From Thermogemmata fonticola (GTDB taxonomy: Bacteria; Planctomycetota; Planctomycetia; Gemmatales; Gemmataceae): a stretch of DNA of 64,000 nt. Shown piece by piece: positions 16,810 through 26,063 of this stretch (positions within the stretch are counted from its first letter, which is position 1; each line of letters starts with the position of its first letter). The stretch is from positions 1-64,000 of the forward strand of contig NZ_JACEFB010000011.1 in assembly GCF_013694095.1 (NCBI RefSeq), given 5' to 3'. The notes beneath the pieces are model-generated. The model saw only the letters and a program-made list of their open reading frames with translations, was not told the DNA's origin and searched no databases. A program made the translations under genes and the position numbers.

Positions 16810-19116
16810 TCAGCCTTCGCTGTGGATTTGCTCGAAGCGCGGGGCGGCTTCAAGGAAGGCGGCCAGGAGGTGGGGGTCGAAGTGGTTTTGCAGGTCTTGG
16901 GAGAGGAGCTTGACGGCGCGAGCATGGGAGAGGGCAGGGCGGTAAGGCCGTCGGCTGCGTAGAGCTTCGTAGACGCTCACCAGACTGACCACGCGGGCGG
17001 AGAGAGGGATTTCGTGGCCTTTGAGCATATCTGGGTAGCCGCTGCCATCCCAGCGTTCGTGGTGGTGGCGGACAATTTCCGCGGCCAAGGGGAGGAAGGG
17101 CAGCTCGCTCCCCAGCTTGGCGGCGACGCTGAGCATCACTTCGGCGCCGACGGTGACGTGGGTTTGCACCACGGCGCTTTCTTCTTCGCTGAGTTTATCC
17201 GGCTTGATGAGTAATCCGCGGGGAATGGCCACCATGCCGATGTCGTAGATGGGGGCGATGGCGGCTAACAGTTCCAGGTAGGCATCGTCTTTGAGGCGGG
17301 TGTATTCGCCTTGATCGACGACAGCACCGGCCAGGGCGCGGACGTAACGGATGATGCGCCGCCAGTGGCCTTCGCTCACCAGGCTGGTTTCGGCCAGCAG
17401 ACGGGAGAAGGTCAGGGAGAGGGCCTCGGCAGGGGCGGCTCGCCGCAGGGCGGGAAGGGACGCGGGTTTGGCCGGCGCTTGCCGTTGGGTCAGGGCATTC
17501 GAGATGCGCTGGGTCGGCTGGCTGCTTTCGGAGCCGCTGCTTTGCGCCCGGCGCATGAGCAAGGCGCGGACGCGGGAGACGAACTCGCTCGGCTTGAACG
17601 GCTTGGCCAGGAAGTCGTCCGCCCCGGTGGTCGACAAGCCTCCGAGGGCTTCATCCGGCATCATGCCCGACATGAGGAGAACTTTGAGCCGGTCGCTGTC
17701 CCAGCCGGCGGAACGGACCTTGGCGATCAGCTCCGTGCCGCTCCAGCCCGGCAGATTGACATCGACGATCAACAAGTCCGGCGAGAAGCGGGCCAGCTCC
17801 TCGTAGGCGGATTCTGCATCGGCGGCTTCGCGCAGCTCGTAGCGGTCCTTGAGCAATTGGGTCATGAGCAGGCGGATGGAGTCTTCATCATCGACGATCA
17901 GGATGCGTTCGCGTTTGCTCGTGCGGGAAGCGGCCTCGCGGGAGAGGGTCGCGGCAGTATTGGGGAGCCAGAGGCAGAAGCCGGTGAGGGTGGACGCGAC
18001 GGCGCGGGCGGAGGGGAAGCGCTGATCCGGGTCGGTTTGCATCAGACGGGCGACCAAGTCGGAGACTTCCTGCGGCACTTCGGGGCGGAGTTGGTGGACC
18101 GGCGGCGGCGAGGTGGTGAGGCGGCGGTGCAAATCCTGCAACGGGTTCCCCGTTTCCGGATAGGGTTCCACCCCGGTCAAGGCCCAGTAGAGCGAAGCGC
18201 CGAGGCTGAAGAGGTCGGCCCGGCCATCGACATTGCGGGGATCGCGAGCCTGCTCGGGGGCCATGTAGCCGATCGTGCCCAGGAGCGTCCCCGGTTCGGT
18301 GACGTTGCGCATCGGCATGCGGGCCAGGCCGAAATCCAGCACCTTCGCTTGCCAATCCGGCGTCACCAGGATGTTGGAGGGTTTGATGTCGCGGTGGATC
18401 AAGCCGTGGCGGTGGGCTTCGGCCAAGGCTTCGGCCACCTGGCGGAACAGATCGCAGGCGCGGTGCGGCGCCAGCGGCCCTTTCTCCCGTACCAGCGTGT
18501 ACAGGTCCTGGCCGGGGATCAACTCCATGACGAAGTAATCGCGGTACATCGGCGTGGGGCCTGGCTGCTCCCAGCGCCCGGCGTCGAAACAGGCGACTAT
18601 GTTCGGATGCTGCAACCGGGCCACGGCCCGCGCTTCCGCGTAGAAGCGGTGGACCATCCGTTCGTTCCCATCCGAGGCCCGGCTCATGACCTTCACCGCC
18701 ACTTGCCGCCGCAGCGTGATGTGTTCCCCGCGGTAGACCGTCCCCATGCCGCCGTGGCCGAGCAGGTCCAGCAGCCGATAGGAACCCAGGAGCAACTCAT
18801 GCCCGTTCCCTTTGCGGATGGCTTCCATCTGGAAGCGGGTGATCAGATGCCGCTGGTGCAAGGCGTGCAGCAGTTCGTCGATCGTCAGGGCTTGTTCCAG
18901 GCGGTGGCGGTCGCTTTCGGGCAGCTCCTCCCACTCCTCGTGCAGGACGATGTGCTTGTCGAGCAGCCAGTGCAGCAGCGTTTGAGGCAGGGTGGGCGCT
19001 CCTCCTTCCACGTGCACTGTCGTGGCGGGCGAAGCGGGTGATTCGAAGAGGATCGAATCCGGGTATGGCGACATGCCGGGGGCGCTCCGACTTCTTCCGG
19101 TGGGAGACCAACTCAT
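16810..19116 (-). CDS. Ser/Thr protein kinase - receiver - HD-GYP fusion protein
   Basis: One 768-aa polypeptide combines three signalling modules. Residues of about 113-380 are a Hanks-type kinase (loop LGHGGMGTVYRG, K142, HRDIKPSN 241-248, DFG 261-263). Residues of about 403-522 are a response-regulator receiver (D409, D410, phospho-acceptor D452, K505). Residues of about 570-765 are HD-GYP-like: H584, H684-H686 and the HHERWDGSGYP block at 685-695 are present. The HD dyad itself reads Y624-D625, inside YDIGM where HDIGK is expected, so c-di-GMP hydrolysis may be lost or altered. No transmembrane segment is visible. There is no clear Shine-Dalgarno at the ATG of 19116, and an in-frame ATG at 19074 is an alternative. 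Confidence 0.93.
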   Translation of the reverse strand: MSWSPTGRSRSAPGMSPYPDSILFESPASPATTVHVEGGAPTLPQTLLHWLLDKHIVLHEEWEELPESDRHRLEQALTIDELLHALHQRHLITRFQMEAIRKGNGHELLLGSYRLLDLLGHGGMGTVYRGEHITLRRQVAVKVMSRASDGNERMVHRFYAEARAVARLQHPNIVACFDAGRWEQPGPTPMYRDYFVMELIPGQDLYTLVREKGPLAPHRACDLFRQVAEALAEAHRHGLIHRDIKPSNILVTPDWQAKVLDFGLARMPMRNVTEPGTLLGTIGYMAPEQARDPRNVDGRADLFSLGASLYWALTGVEPYPETGNPLQDLHRRLTTSPPPVHQLRPEVPQEVSDLVARLMQTDPDQRFPSARAVASTLTGFCLWLPNTAATLSREAASRTSKRERILIVDDEDSIRLLMTQLLKDRYELREAADAESAYEELARFSPDLLIVDVNLPGWSGTELIAKVRSAGWDSDRLKVLLMSGMMPDEALGGLSTTGADDFLAKPFKPSEFVSRVRALLMRRAQSSGSESSQPTQRISNALTQRQAPAKPASLPALRRAAPAEALSLTFSRLLAETSLVSEGHWRRIIRYVRALAGAVVDQGEYTRLKDDAYLELLAAIAPIYDIGMVAIPRGLLIKPDKLSEEESAVVQTHVTVGAEVMLSVAAKLGSELPFLPLAAEIVRHHHERWDGSGYPDMLKGHEIPLSARVVSLVSVYEALRSRRPYRPALSHARAVKLLSQDLQNHFDPHLLAAFLEAAPRFEQIHSEG

Positions 19117-19466
19117 GGCCGTATCACAATTTGGCTTACAGTTGGAGGAAAAACAAGCCGCGCAGCGGACGGAAAGTGCGGGGAGGGGCGAAAACGCTCG
19201 CAGATTTCACGCCGAGGTGAAATCCCGTGTCCGGCATCAGGCGGCGGCGTAAGAATCCTGGGAGATATTCGGCAAGCCGAGAAAAATTGGGCCGGGATAA
19301 ACAGCACGGGAAGGCAGGTTCCCTTCCCAGCGACCGGTCCAAGGACGAATACAGTCTGCACCGGGCGGAGGGACCGGACTGCTCCGGGCATCGAGTCCGA
19401 GGAACCGGACTGCTCCGGGAATCGAGTCCGAGGGCGGCAGAAATGACGGGGAGTACGGGGAGGCCG
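19117..19466. other. Intergenic with short direct repeats, no gene seen
   Basis: 350 bp between the kinase fusion and the metK stop, both leftward. It contains the 30-bp repeat pair at 19373-19433. No coding region was recognised. Confidence 0.5.
19373..19433. repeat. 30-bp direct repeat pair downstream of metK
   Basis: ACCGGACTGCTCCGGG-type units at 19373-19402 and 19404-19433 differ by one base. Between them AGTCCG-AGGAAC-CGGACT forms a short stem-loop. The position just after the metK stop would suit a transcript-end structure, but there is no T-tract. Confidence 0.7.
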
Positions 19467-20732
19467 TCAGACGCCGGCAGCCCGGCGGAGCGCCTCAGCC
19501 CGATCCGTTTTTTCCCACGTGAAGTCCGGCAGCTCCCGCCCGAAGTGGCCGTGGCAGGCGGTCTGCCGGTAGATCGGCCGGCGGAGTTTGAGTGTGTCAA
19601 TGATGCCTTGGGGCGTGAGGTGGAAGAATTCGCGGATCAGCTCGATGAGGCGCCCTTCGGCGATCTTGGCCGTGCCGTTGGTGTTCACCCAGATGTTGAG
19701 CGGGTCGGGGTAGCCGATAGCGTAGCTGAGCTGGACTTCGCATTCGCGGGCCAAGCCGGCAGCGACGATGTTTTTGGCGATGTAGCGGGCCATGTAAGCG
19801 GCACTGCGGTCGACTTTGGTGGGGTCTTTGCCGCTGAAGGCGCCGCCGCCGTGGCGGCCCCGACCGCCGTAGGTGTCCACGATGATCTTGCGCCCGGTCA
19901 GGCCGCTGTCCCCGTGCGGACCGCCGGTTAGGAAGCAGCCCGTCGGATTGATATGGCAGGCGATGTCTCCCGCTTCCAGCTTGGGCGGCTTGTCCCCCGG
20001 CGGAATCATGACGAACCGCCCGCGGATCAGGTCCTCCCGTTCCCGCCGCAAGACCGGCTCGATCAGCTCGTGGATGATCCGTTCGCGGGCCTCATCGGTG
20101 AAATAGTCCTTATTCTGGCGGCAGGTCATCACCTCGCGGGTATGCTGGGTGCTGAGCACAACCGTATGGATGCGGTGCGGAGTTCCGTCGGCGTTGTATT
20201 CGACCGTCACCTGGCTTTTGGCATCGGGCCGCAGCCAGGGCAGCCGACCGCTCCGCCGCAACTCCGCGTGATACTCCACCAGCCGGTGGGCCAAATGGAT
20301 CGGCAGCGGCATGAGGCTCTTCGTCTCGTTGCAGGCGAAGCCGAACATCATCCCCTGATCTCCCGCTCCGCCGCAATCCACCCCCTGGCTGATATGCGGA
20401 CTTTGTGCGTGGATGTGGCAGTCGATCTGGCACGACTCCGCCGTAAAGCCAATCTCTTCCCGCTCCGCCTCATTACGGGCCACGTAGCCGATCTCTCGGA
20501 TCACCTCCCGCACCAGACGGTCGATCGCTTCCCGTGTCAGGGGAGCCTGGGTGGTGATCTCCCCAGCCACCACGACCAGATTCGTCGTCACCAGGGTCTC
20601 ACACGCCACCCGGCTGTTCGGATCATGCTGCAAGCAGTAATCCAGCACGGCATCGGAAATCTGATCGGCTACCTTGTCCGGATGCCCCATCGACACTGAT
20701 TCACTGGTAAACAGATAACGCTCATCCGACAC
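19467..20732 (-). CDS. metK: S-adenosylmethionine synthetase
   Basis: Makes S-adenosylmethionine from ATP and methionine. The product is 421 aa from the chosen start. It shows [22 protein letters not shown] near the N-terminus, the [12 protein letters not shown] block, [14 protein letters not shown], the P-loop-like [16 protein letters not shown] and AYAIGxP (here [11 protein letters not shown]). No ATG fits the family N-terminus; the GTG at 20732, leading into [10 protein letters not shown], is preferred, with GGGGG 7-8 nt upstream. A second GTG (20738) and an upstream TTG (20771) are also in frame. There is no SAM riboswitch that I could recognise upstream. Confidence 0.94.
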   Translation of the reverse strand: MSDERYLFTSESVSMGHPDKVADQISDAVLDYCLQHDPNSRVACETLVTTNLVVVAGEITTQAPLTREAIDRLVREVIREIGYVARNEAEREEIGFTAESCQIDCHIHAQSPHISQGVDCGGAGDQGMMFGFACNETKSLMPLPIHLAHRLVEYHAELRRSGRLPWLRPDAKSQVTVEYNADGTPHRIHTVVLSTQHTREVMTCRQNKDYFTDEARERIIHELIEPVLRREREDLIRGRFVMIPPGDKPPKLEAGDIACHINPTGCFLTGGPHGDSGLTGRKIIVDTYGGRGRHGGGAFSGKDPTKVDRSAAYMARYIAKNIVAAGLARECEVQLSYAIGYPDPLNIWVNTNGTAKIAEGRLIELIREFFHLTPQGIIDTLKLRRPIYRQTACHGHFGRELPDFTWEKTDRAEALRRAAGV

Positions 20733-21254
20733 GATCACGCCCCCAACAACAACGGCCTCCCTGGACCGCAAAACCCGGCGACCCCGCTTTTGGTACGCTC
20801 GTTATACACAAACACCCTGCCCAAGGCCAAGTGCCCGGCGGATCCTTCCCCGCACTCGCGCCCCATGCGCCCCGCCTGCCTTTGTTCCCGCAGGCTAGCG
20901 GGCTTCCCCTCCATCCGTTCCCGCAGATCAGGAGGCCTGACTCCCCTTCTTCCCCCCGACTGTCGAAGCGCTGACGCTCCGCGGGGGATTCCACGTGTGC
21001 CGTCGGCCCAATCTCCTCCCTTTCCCATGATACGGCTCTCCAAATGAAATGATACGGCTCCCGCCCTCTCTTCAGGAGCGAGAGAATCAGGAGCGAGAGA
21101 AGCGAGAGCGAGGACGGAGGGAGTGGAAAAGCGGAAATCGATGGCCAGACGGTCTGATCCGGAATCCCCGCCCATTTCCTGTCCCGCATCCGGTTCTGGG
21201 CAAATACGGGGGATGCCGGTCCGGCCGGGGTCACTTTCCAGCGACAGGAAGATG
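20733..21254. other. Intergenic with purine-rich short repeats, no gene seen
   Basis: 522 bp. ATGATACGGCTC occurs at 21027-21038 and 21049-21060. TCAGGAGCGAGAGA occurs at 21072-21085 and 21087-21100. Near 21230-21280 there are two related GTCACTTTCC-GCGAC segments, the second running into the end of the next gene. The open frames here lack protein features. Confidence 0.55.
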
Positions 21255-22133
21255 TCACTTTCCGGCGACGGGAACGGCCCGGCCTTCGATGGCGGCGAAG
21301 AGCTTGCCGAAGGTCTCGGTGATGTCAGCCCCGGACTGGACGAGCACGCGCTTGGTTTCGCGGACGGTTTGCCCGGCCACGGTCAGTTCAGCAGTGACAT
21401 CGTAATAGTAGAGCTGGCCGGGTTGCAGCGGCGGGGTGGTGAAGGCCCGCTCCGTCCCTTCCTGGGTCGTCAGGCGGCCATCGACATACAACTTCGCTTC
21501 CGCCGGCAGGACGAACTTCAGATGAGCGCCGATTTTCTTCCCCTCCTCTTTGGTGCCGTCCTTCTTCTCCTTATCGCCGGGTTTGGGTTCGATTGGCTTG
21601 GGCTGATCCGGCGTGCCGGGAGGCGGGGCTTGCGGCAGCGTGGGCTGGCCGTAGATGGCATACGGCGCGCCGTAGATGCCCGGCGGAGCGTAACCCCAGC
21701 CGCCGCTGGTGCGATGGCCCCACACCGTGGGCACCATGATCACCGACGGCCCAAACGCCGAGCCGATGCCGTAGTAGCCGCCGTAGCAGCCGCCGTGACA
21801 GGCCCAGGGCGTGCTCAGCCAAGCCCCATAGCCGCCGTAGCACGCGGCACTGCCGTAACAGGCCCCCAAGCAGCTACAACCCCAACCGCCGTCCACCACC
21901 GCATAAGCCCGATGGGCATACTTCCACGCTTTCTTGGCATGCAGCCAGCCGAGCAAGCCGCCGTGACAGCCCGTGCAGCCATAGCAGCCGGTACACCCCG
22001 CGCAGCCGTACAGCACCACCCCTGTGCACCCGGCACACCCCGCACAACCGGACACCACCACCGGAGCCGCTTCCGCCGCAGGCGCGGGATCGGCAGCCGG
22101 CGTCAGCGCCGCCAGAAGAACCACTCCATACAT
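21255..22133 (-). CDS. Cys/Gly-rich secreted protein with TIGR03000-type planctomycete domain
   Basis: A protein of 292 aa. A short hydrophobic/Ala-rich N-terminus is followed at 30-56 by a GCxGC run with eight cysteines (30, 33, 36, 44, 47, 50, 53, 56). A Gly/Tyr/Cys-rich stretch follows to about 130, then a Pro-rich linker and a Lys/Glu-rich segment. The C-terminal 80 residues (VLPAEAKLYVDGRLT, TPPLQPGQLYYYDV, RETKRVLVQSG) match the TIGR03000 domain pattern known only from planctomycetes. Function is unknown; metal binding or disulfide cross-linking is inference. The ATG at 22133 has GGAGGAG 5-6 nt upstream. Confidence 0.85.
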   Translation of the reverse strand: MYGVVLLAALTPAADPAPAAEAAPVVVSGCAGCAGCTGVVLYGCAGCTGCYGCTGCHGGLLGWLHAKKAWKYAHRAYAVVDGGWGCSCLGACYGSAACYGGYGAWLSTPWACHGGCYGGYYGIGSAFGPSVIMVPTVWGHRTSGGWGYAPPGIYGAPYAIYGQPTLPQAPPPGTPDQPKPIEPKPGDKEKKDGTKEEGKKIGAHLKFVLPAEAKLYVDGRLTTQEGTERAFTTPPLQPGQLYYYDVTAELTVAGQTVRETKRVLVQSGADITETFGKLFAAIEGRAVPVAGK

Positions 22134-22591
22134 GGCGTCTCCTCCAGAAGAACTCTTGTAGCCGCAGTTGGTCCCATCTCCACCCGTCGGCCACACCTTC
22201 GATAGTAAATCTGCACAGCAGGCGAGTCAAAGGCAATCTGCGACAACTGGCGAAAATGCGTAAACCCCCGCAACCGCATAAACGGAACCGCGTTCCCGGA
22301 GAGCTTGTCCCACCACCACTTGCGGCTCTCCCAGCCGATCAAACCAAGCGATTGACTCGACGGGAATCGAGGGGCTTCCACCGTGAAGTCGTCTGCGCTG
22401 CGGCAACGGAAGCGATTTTCCGCTGCGTCCCTCGGTGGCAAGAAGGCCGGAGGGGGTTCCCGCTCCTAAACAGCTTGGCAATGCAGAGGGGTACTAAACG
22501 GAGGCGGAGGAACGAAGGATCAGAGTGGGAACAGCGGAAGCGGGGGGACGCCCCGCAGCGGCTTTCTCACCGCCCAGACTGGCGCGGCCGG
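22134..22591. other. Intergenic, no gene seen
   Basis: 458 bp between the thrS stop and the Cys-rich protein start, both leftward. Open frames on either strand here are antisense shadows or have no recognisable features. Confidence 0.5.
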
Positions 22592-24436
22592 CTAGCCGGG
22601 AAGCAGTTGGAGCGAGCGGCTGCGATTCATCTGATCCAAAAGGGCCTCGAACTCGGCGACAGGTTTGGGTCCGAGGTCCTCGCCGGTGCGCAGGCGGACC
22701 GAGACGGCCTGGGCCGCCACCTCCTTGTCCCCCACCACCAGAATGTAGGGCACCTTCTGCAATTGGGCTTCGCGAATCTTGGCATTCATGCGGGCGCTGC
22801 TCAGATCGGCTGTCACCCGGAAATCCCGCTCCGTCCAGCGCTGGGCCAAGTGGCGGACGTAGTCGAAGTGGCGGTCGGCGATCGGTACCAGCACCGCTTG
22901 CACGGGGGCCAGCCACACGGGGAAGGCCCCGGCGTACAGCTCGATCAGATAAGCCAGCATCCGTTCCATCGTGCTGATGACGCCGCGGTGGATCATTACC
23001 GGCCGCTTCGGGCGGTCATCGCTGTCCTTGTATTCCAGCTCGAACTGATTCGGCAGGTGAAAATCGAGTTGGATGGTGGAAAGAGTTTCCTCCCGGCCCA
23101 TGACGTCCTTGACCTGCACGTCGATCTTGGGGCCATAGAACGCTGCCTCCCCTTCCGCCTCGAAAAACGGCAAGCCGTGCTCTACCAGCGCCTCCCGGAG
23201 CATCGCTTCCCCTTTGGCCCACATTTCGGGATTGTCCACGTACTTTTCCTTGTCGTTGGGATCGTGCTTGGACAGGCGGAAGCGGTAATCCTGAATGCCC
23301 AGGTCAGCGTACGCCTTCTTCATGAGGTTGAGCACGCCGGCGATTTCTTCCTTGATCTGATCCGGCCGGACGAACAGGTGGGCATCATTGAGGGTCATGC
23401 AGCGGACCCGCGACAGGCCGCCGACCACGCCGGAACGCTCGTAGCGGTACATGGTGCCCAGCTCGGCGATCCGCACCGGCAGATCGCGATAGCTCCGCGG
23501 CTTGCACTTGTACACCTGAATGTGATGAGGGCAGCACATCGGGCGCAGCACCAGCTCCTCCCCGTCGCCCACCTCCATCGGCGGGAACATGTTCTCCTTG
23601 TAATGCGCCCAATGGCCGGACTGAATGTACAGCTCCTTTTTGGCGAGGTCCGGGGTGTACACGTGCTCGTAGCCGGCTTTGCGTTCGTAGTCGGTGATGA
23701 ACGTCTCCAAAATCCGGCGGATGGTCGCTCCCTTGGGTAGAAGCATGGGGAAGCCGGAGCCGAAGATCGGCTCGTTGGCGAATAGCTCCAGCTCCCGGCC
23801 CAGTTTGCGGTGATCGCGGCGGGCGGCCTCTTCCAGCCGGGCCAGATGTGCCTGCAAATCCGCAGCGCTGGCCCAGGCCGTGCCGTGAAAGCGCTTGAGC
23901 ATCTTGTTCCGGCTGTCCCCGCGCCAATAGGAACCTGTCACCTGCAAAATGCGGAAGGCGTCCGGGTCCAGATGCCCCGTCGATTCCACATGCGGCCCGC
24001 GGCACAAGTCGATGAACCCATCATGCTGATACACGGTGATCACCACCGGTCCCCCGGCGGCATTGCCATACTCATCCTGCCCGCGCGTCAATCCCTCGAT
24101 CAGCTCCAGCTTGTACGGATTGTCCCGGAAAATCTGCCGCGCTTCCTCCGCCGTCACCTCCCGCACGTGGAACGGGTGGTTCTCGCGGATGATCTGCCGC
24201 ATCCGTTCGCTGATCCACTGGAGGTCTTCCTCCGTCGGGTTCACGTCCAGGTCGAAATCGTAGTAAAAACCGTATTCCACCGGCGGGCCGATCGTCGGGC
24301 GGGCCTGGGGGAAGCGCTCCACCACCGCCTGGGCCAGAACGTGGGCAAACGAATGCCGCAGCTTGTATAGCGCCGGATCGTAATCCTTGGGAATATACTT
24401 TTCGCTGGCTGCCTTCAGCTCCGCTTCACTGGCCAT
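22592..24436 (-). CDS. thrS: Threonyl-tRNA synthetase lacking the TGS domain
   Basis: Charges tRNA-Thr (614 codons). The editing domain is present: HSFAHVLAQAV (the HxxxH motif), YYDFDL and CRGPH. The class II catalytic core has CCPHHIQVY, TMYRYERSGVVGGLSRVR and RGVISTMERM, followed by the anticodon-binding domain. The protein begins directly before the editing domain (KYIPKDYDPALYKLRH), so the N-terminal TGS domain of E. coli ThrS is missing. The ATG at 24436 has AGGGGA upstream; the ORF extension to 24535 contains no TGS-like sequence either. Confidence 0.95.
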   Translation of the reverse strand: MASEAELKAASEKYIPKDYDPALYKLRHSFAHVLAQAVVERFPQARPTIGPPVEYGFYYDFDLDVNPTEEDLQWISERMRQIIRENHPFHVREVTAEEARQIFRDNPYKLELIEGLTRGQDEYGNAAGGPVVITVYQHDGFIDLCRGPHVESTGHLDPDAFRILQVTGSYWRGDSRNKMLKRFHGTAWASAADLQAHLARLEEAARRDHRKLGRELELFANEPIFGSGFPMLLPKGATIRRILETFITDYERKAGYEHVYTPDLAKKELYIQSGHWAHYKENMFPPMEVGDGEELVLRPMCCPHHIQVYKCKPRSYRDLPVRIAELGTMYRYERSGVVGGLSRVRCMTLNDAHLFVRPDQIKEEIAGVLNLMKKAYADLGIQDYRFRLSKHDPNDKEKYVDNPEMWAKGEAMLREALVEHGLPFFEAEGEAAFYGPKIDVQVKDVMGREETLSTIQLDFHLPNQFELEYKDSDDRPKRPVMIHRGVISTMERMLAYLIELYAGAFPVWLAPVQAVLVPIADRHFDYVRHLAQRWTERDFRVTADLSSARMNAKIREAQLQKVPYILVVGDKEVAAQAVSVRLRTGEDLGPKPVAEFEALLDQMNRSRSLQLLPG

Positions 24437-24776
24437 AATCGTCCCCTGCTCTTCGTCATTACTCCATGTCCTCAGGGCGAGAAGCGACCCATGCCAGGGG
24501 GCTGCCCTGCCTGCCGGACCAGCCGACGCAAGCACGGATCGAACTCTCCCCTCCAGAACCGGGCCTTTGCAGCATCACCATTCTATCCTGCGCCAGTCCG
24601 GCTTGCAGAAGATATAGCACCAGGGAACGAAAAGGGGACGGGTCCGCGCCGCCAGGTTCGTCAAATCGCAGCCTCGTCCTGAGCCGCCAAGGAGTGGGCG
24701 ATCTCGGCGAGACAGAGGCGGCCCGGCCGAGAAAGCAGCCTCAGAGATTTCCAGGGCTTCACGACCGGTCAGGGCG
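24437..24776. other. Intergenic, no gene seen
   Basis: 340 bp between the stop of the CARF-HEPN gene and the thrS start, both leftward. No T-box-like leader was recognised before thrS, and no gene was seen. Confidence 0.5.
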
Positions 24777-26063
24777 TCACGGACGGCGGGGCAGAAGTTG
24801 CGGCAGAGCGCGGTAGAGGTTCCAACTCAGGCGAAGCAGCTTGCAGAAACGGCTGGGTTCGTCCAGGGCGGCTTCCACCGCCGGATCGGGTCTTTCTGGC
24901 GATGTGCCGTGGGAGCACGCATTGCGCACCCATTGCACTTGCCGCAAGGTGGCCTTGTATTCTTCATCCAAGCCAGCATAGTTGAACAGATATTCTTCAG
25001 CATTCTTCCGGCTGTCATAACGGGATGTACTCTTATAGCCAAAAACCAGGCGACATGTACGTATGAGAATCGCTTCATATGTCAAGATTATAGCATGGAG
25101 ATAATTCTGATGTTTCAGTGCTTCCTGCGCATTGGCATAGTACCATTCGTCATCATAATGCCGGCTGGAGAGGAAGTTGCGTAGTTGCTGCTGGATGATC
25201 GCGGTGAGTGCCGGGCTGGCATGGCGGGACTGGCTGAGCCGATCGATGAGGTCTTGGATTTGGGTTCGCGCACGGGAAAGCTGATTGGTGTTTTCCAGGA
25301 ACCAGACCTGCTCGGCGAGTTGCTGGTCCTCCTCATTCTGAAGGAACTGCTGGAGGAGTTGCTGGTAGTTGCCGGTCAGGTGGAAGACGGCCATCGCCTC
25401 GGTCAGGCCCTGCAATTCCTGGCAGAACGAGAGGCAGGCCACCGGCGTCTGATTCAGGGCATCCCGCGCCTCGAACACCCCGCTGTAATAGGAGACGGAA
25501 CGGATGTCATGCGTCCAGCGCATGAGGGTAAGCACATGGGTGGCCAGCGTCGGCAGATGGCGGAAGCCGTGGCTGATGTCCAACACCACTTCGCTTTTCT
25601 CCGGCACCGCCTTCAGTAACACCTCCGCGAGCCGCTCCTGATCGAACGGCTCGATCAGATGCAAGGAGACCTGAGGCTGCTTATCGACCCCATATTGATT
25701 AATGAGGCTTTCCCAATGAGTGAGTATATCTTGATTGATAGTCTTAGATATGACATGATCATCGATTCTTATATATTCTTCTTCCAATTGATTTTGCACA
25801 GAATTATCGAGGAGCCGATACAACTCCGACCAGAGGGACGCGTTGGTACCTAGAATGATCCACCGTTCGACTTTTTTCTGGAGGCCGTTGATCAGGTAAT
25901 CGAGGAGGGCCAAGCCGAAGAGGGAGGTAGCGCGGGTGAACGATGAACCGGGGGAGGAAGGGGGCGGATCGAAGCGATAGGTGGTCTGCTCGTATTGGGA
26001 ACGGGGATTGTGGGGATCGCGTTTGCGGCCCACGCCGAGGAAACTGATGAGGGTCGTCGCCAT
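24777..26063 (-). CDS. CARF-HEPN protein of the Csx1/Csx2 (TM1812) family
   Basis: A CRISPR-associated-type protein of 428 aa. The N-terminal Rossmann/CARF half starts TTLISFLGVG with QTTYRF at 26-31 and WIILGTNASLW at 68-78. The DxTHG signature appears as LDISHGFRHLP (161-171). The C-terminal half is helical and ends in a HEPN RxxxxH motif, R380-NACS-H385. Family members are ribonucleases switched on by cyclic oligoadenylate made by type III complexes. No cas10, csm/cmr, cas6 or array is in the window, so it is an orphan here. AGGAGT lies 7-8 nt before the ATG at 26063. Part of the gene is strikingly AT-richer than its neighbours. Confidence 0.85.
   Translation of the reverse strand: MATTLISFLGVGRKRDPHNPRSQYEQTTYRFDPPPSSPGSSFTRATSLFGLALLDYLINGLQKKVERWIILGTNASLWSELYRLLDNSVQNQLEEEYIRIDDHVISKTINQDILTHWESLINQYGVDKQPQVSLHLIEPFDQERLAEVLLKAVPEKSEVVLDISHGFRHLPTLATHVLTLMRWTHDIRSVSYYSGVFEARDALNQTPVACLSFCQELQGLTEAMAVFHLTGNYQQLLQQFLQNEEDQQLAEQVWFLENTNQLSRARTQIQDLIDRLSQSRHASPALTAIIQQQLRNFLSSRHYDDEWYYANAQEALKHQNYLHAIILTYEAILIRTCRLVFGYKSTSRYDSRKNAEEYLFNYAGLDEEYKATLRQVQWVRNACSHGTSPERPDPAVEAALDEPSRFCKLLRLSWNLYRALPQLLPRRP

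Noticed and set aside
17311-19041. 576-codon open frame on the plus strand opposite the kinase fusion
   Set aside because: Antisense shadow of a gene with clear kinase, receiver and HD-GYP motifs; low-complexity Gly/Ala/Gln-rich product.
19467-20771. SAM riboswitch before metK
   Set aside because: No recognisable SAM riboswitch core was found in the upstream gap; only short purine-rich repeats.
24437-24776. T-box leader before thrS
   Set aside because: No T-box consensus or antiterminator hairpin was recognisable; T-boxes are mainly a Firmicute feature.
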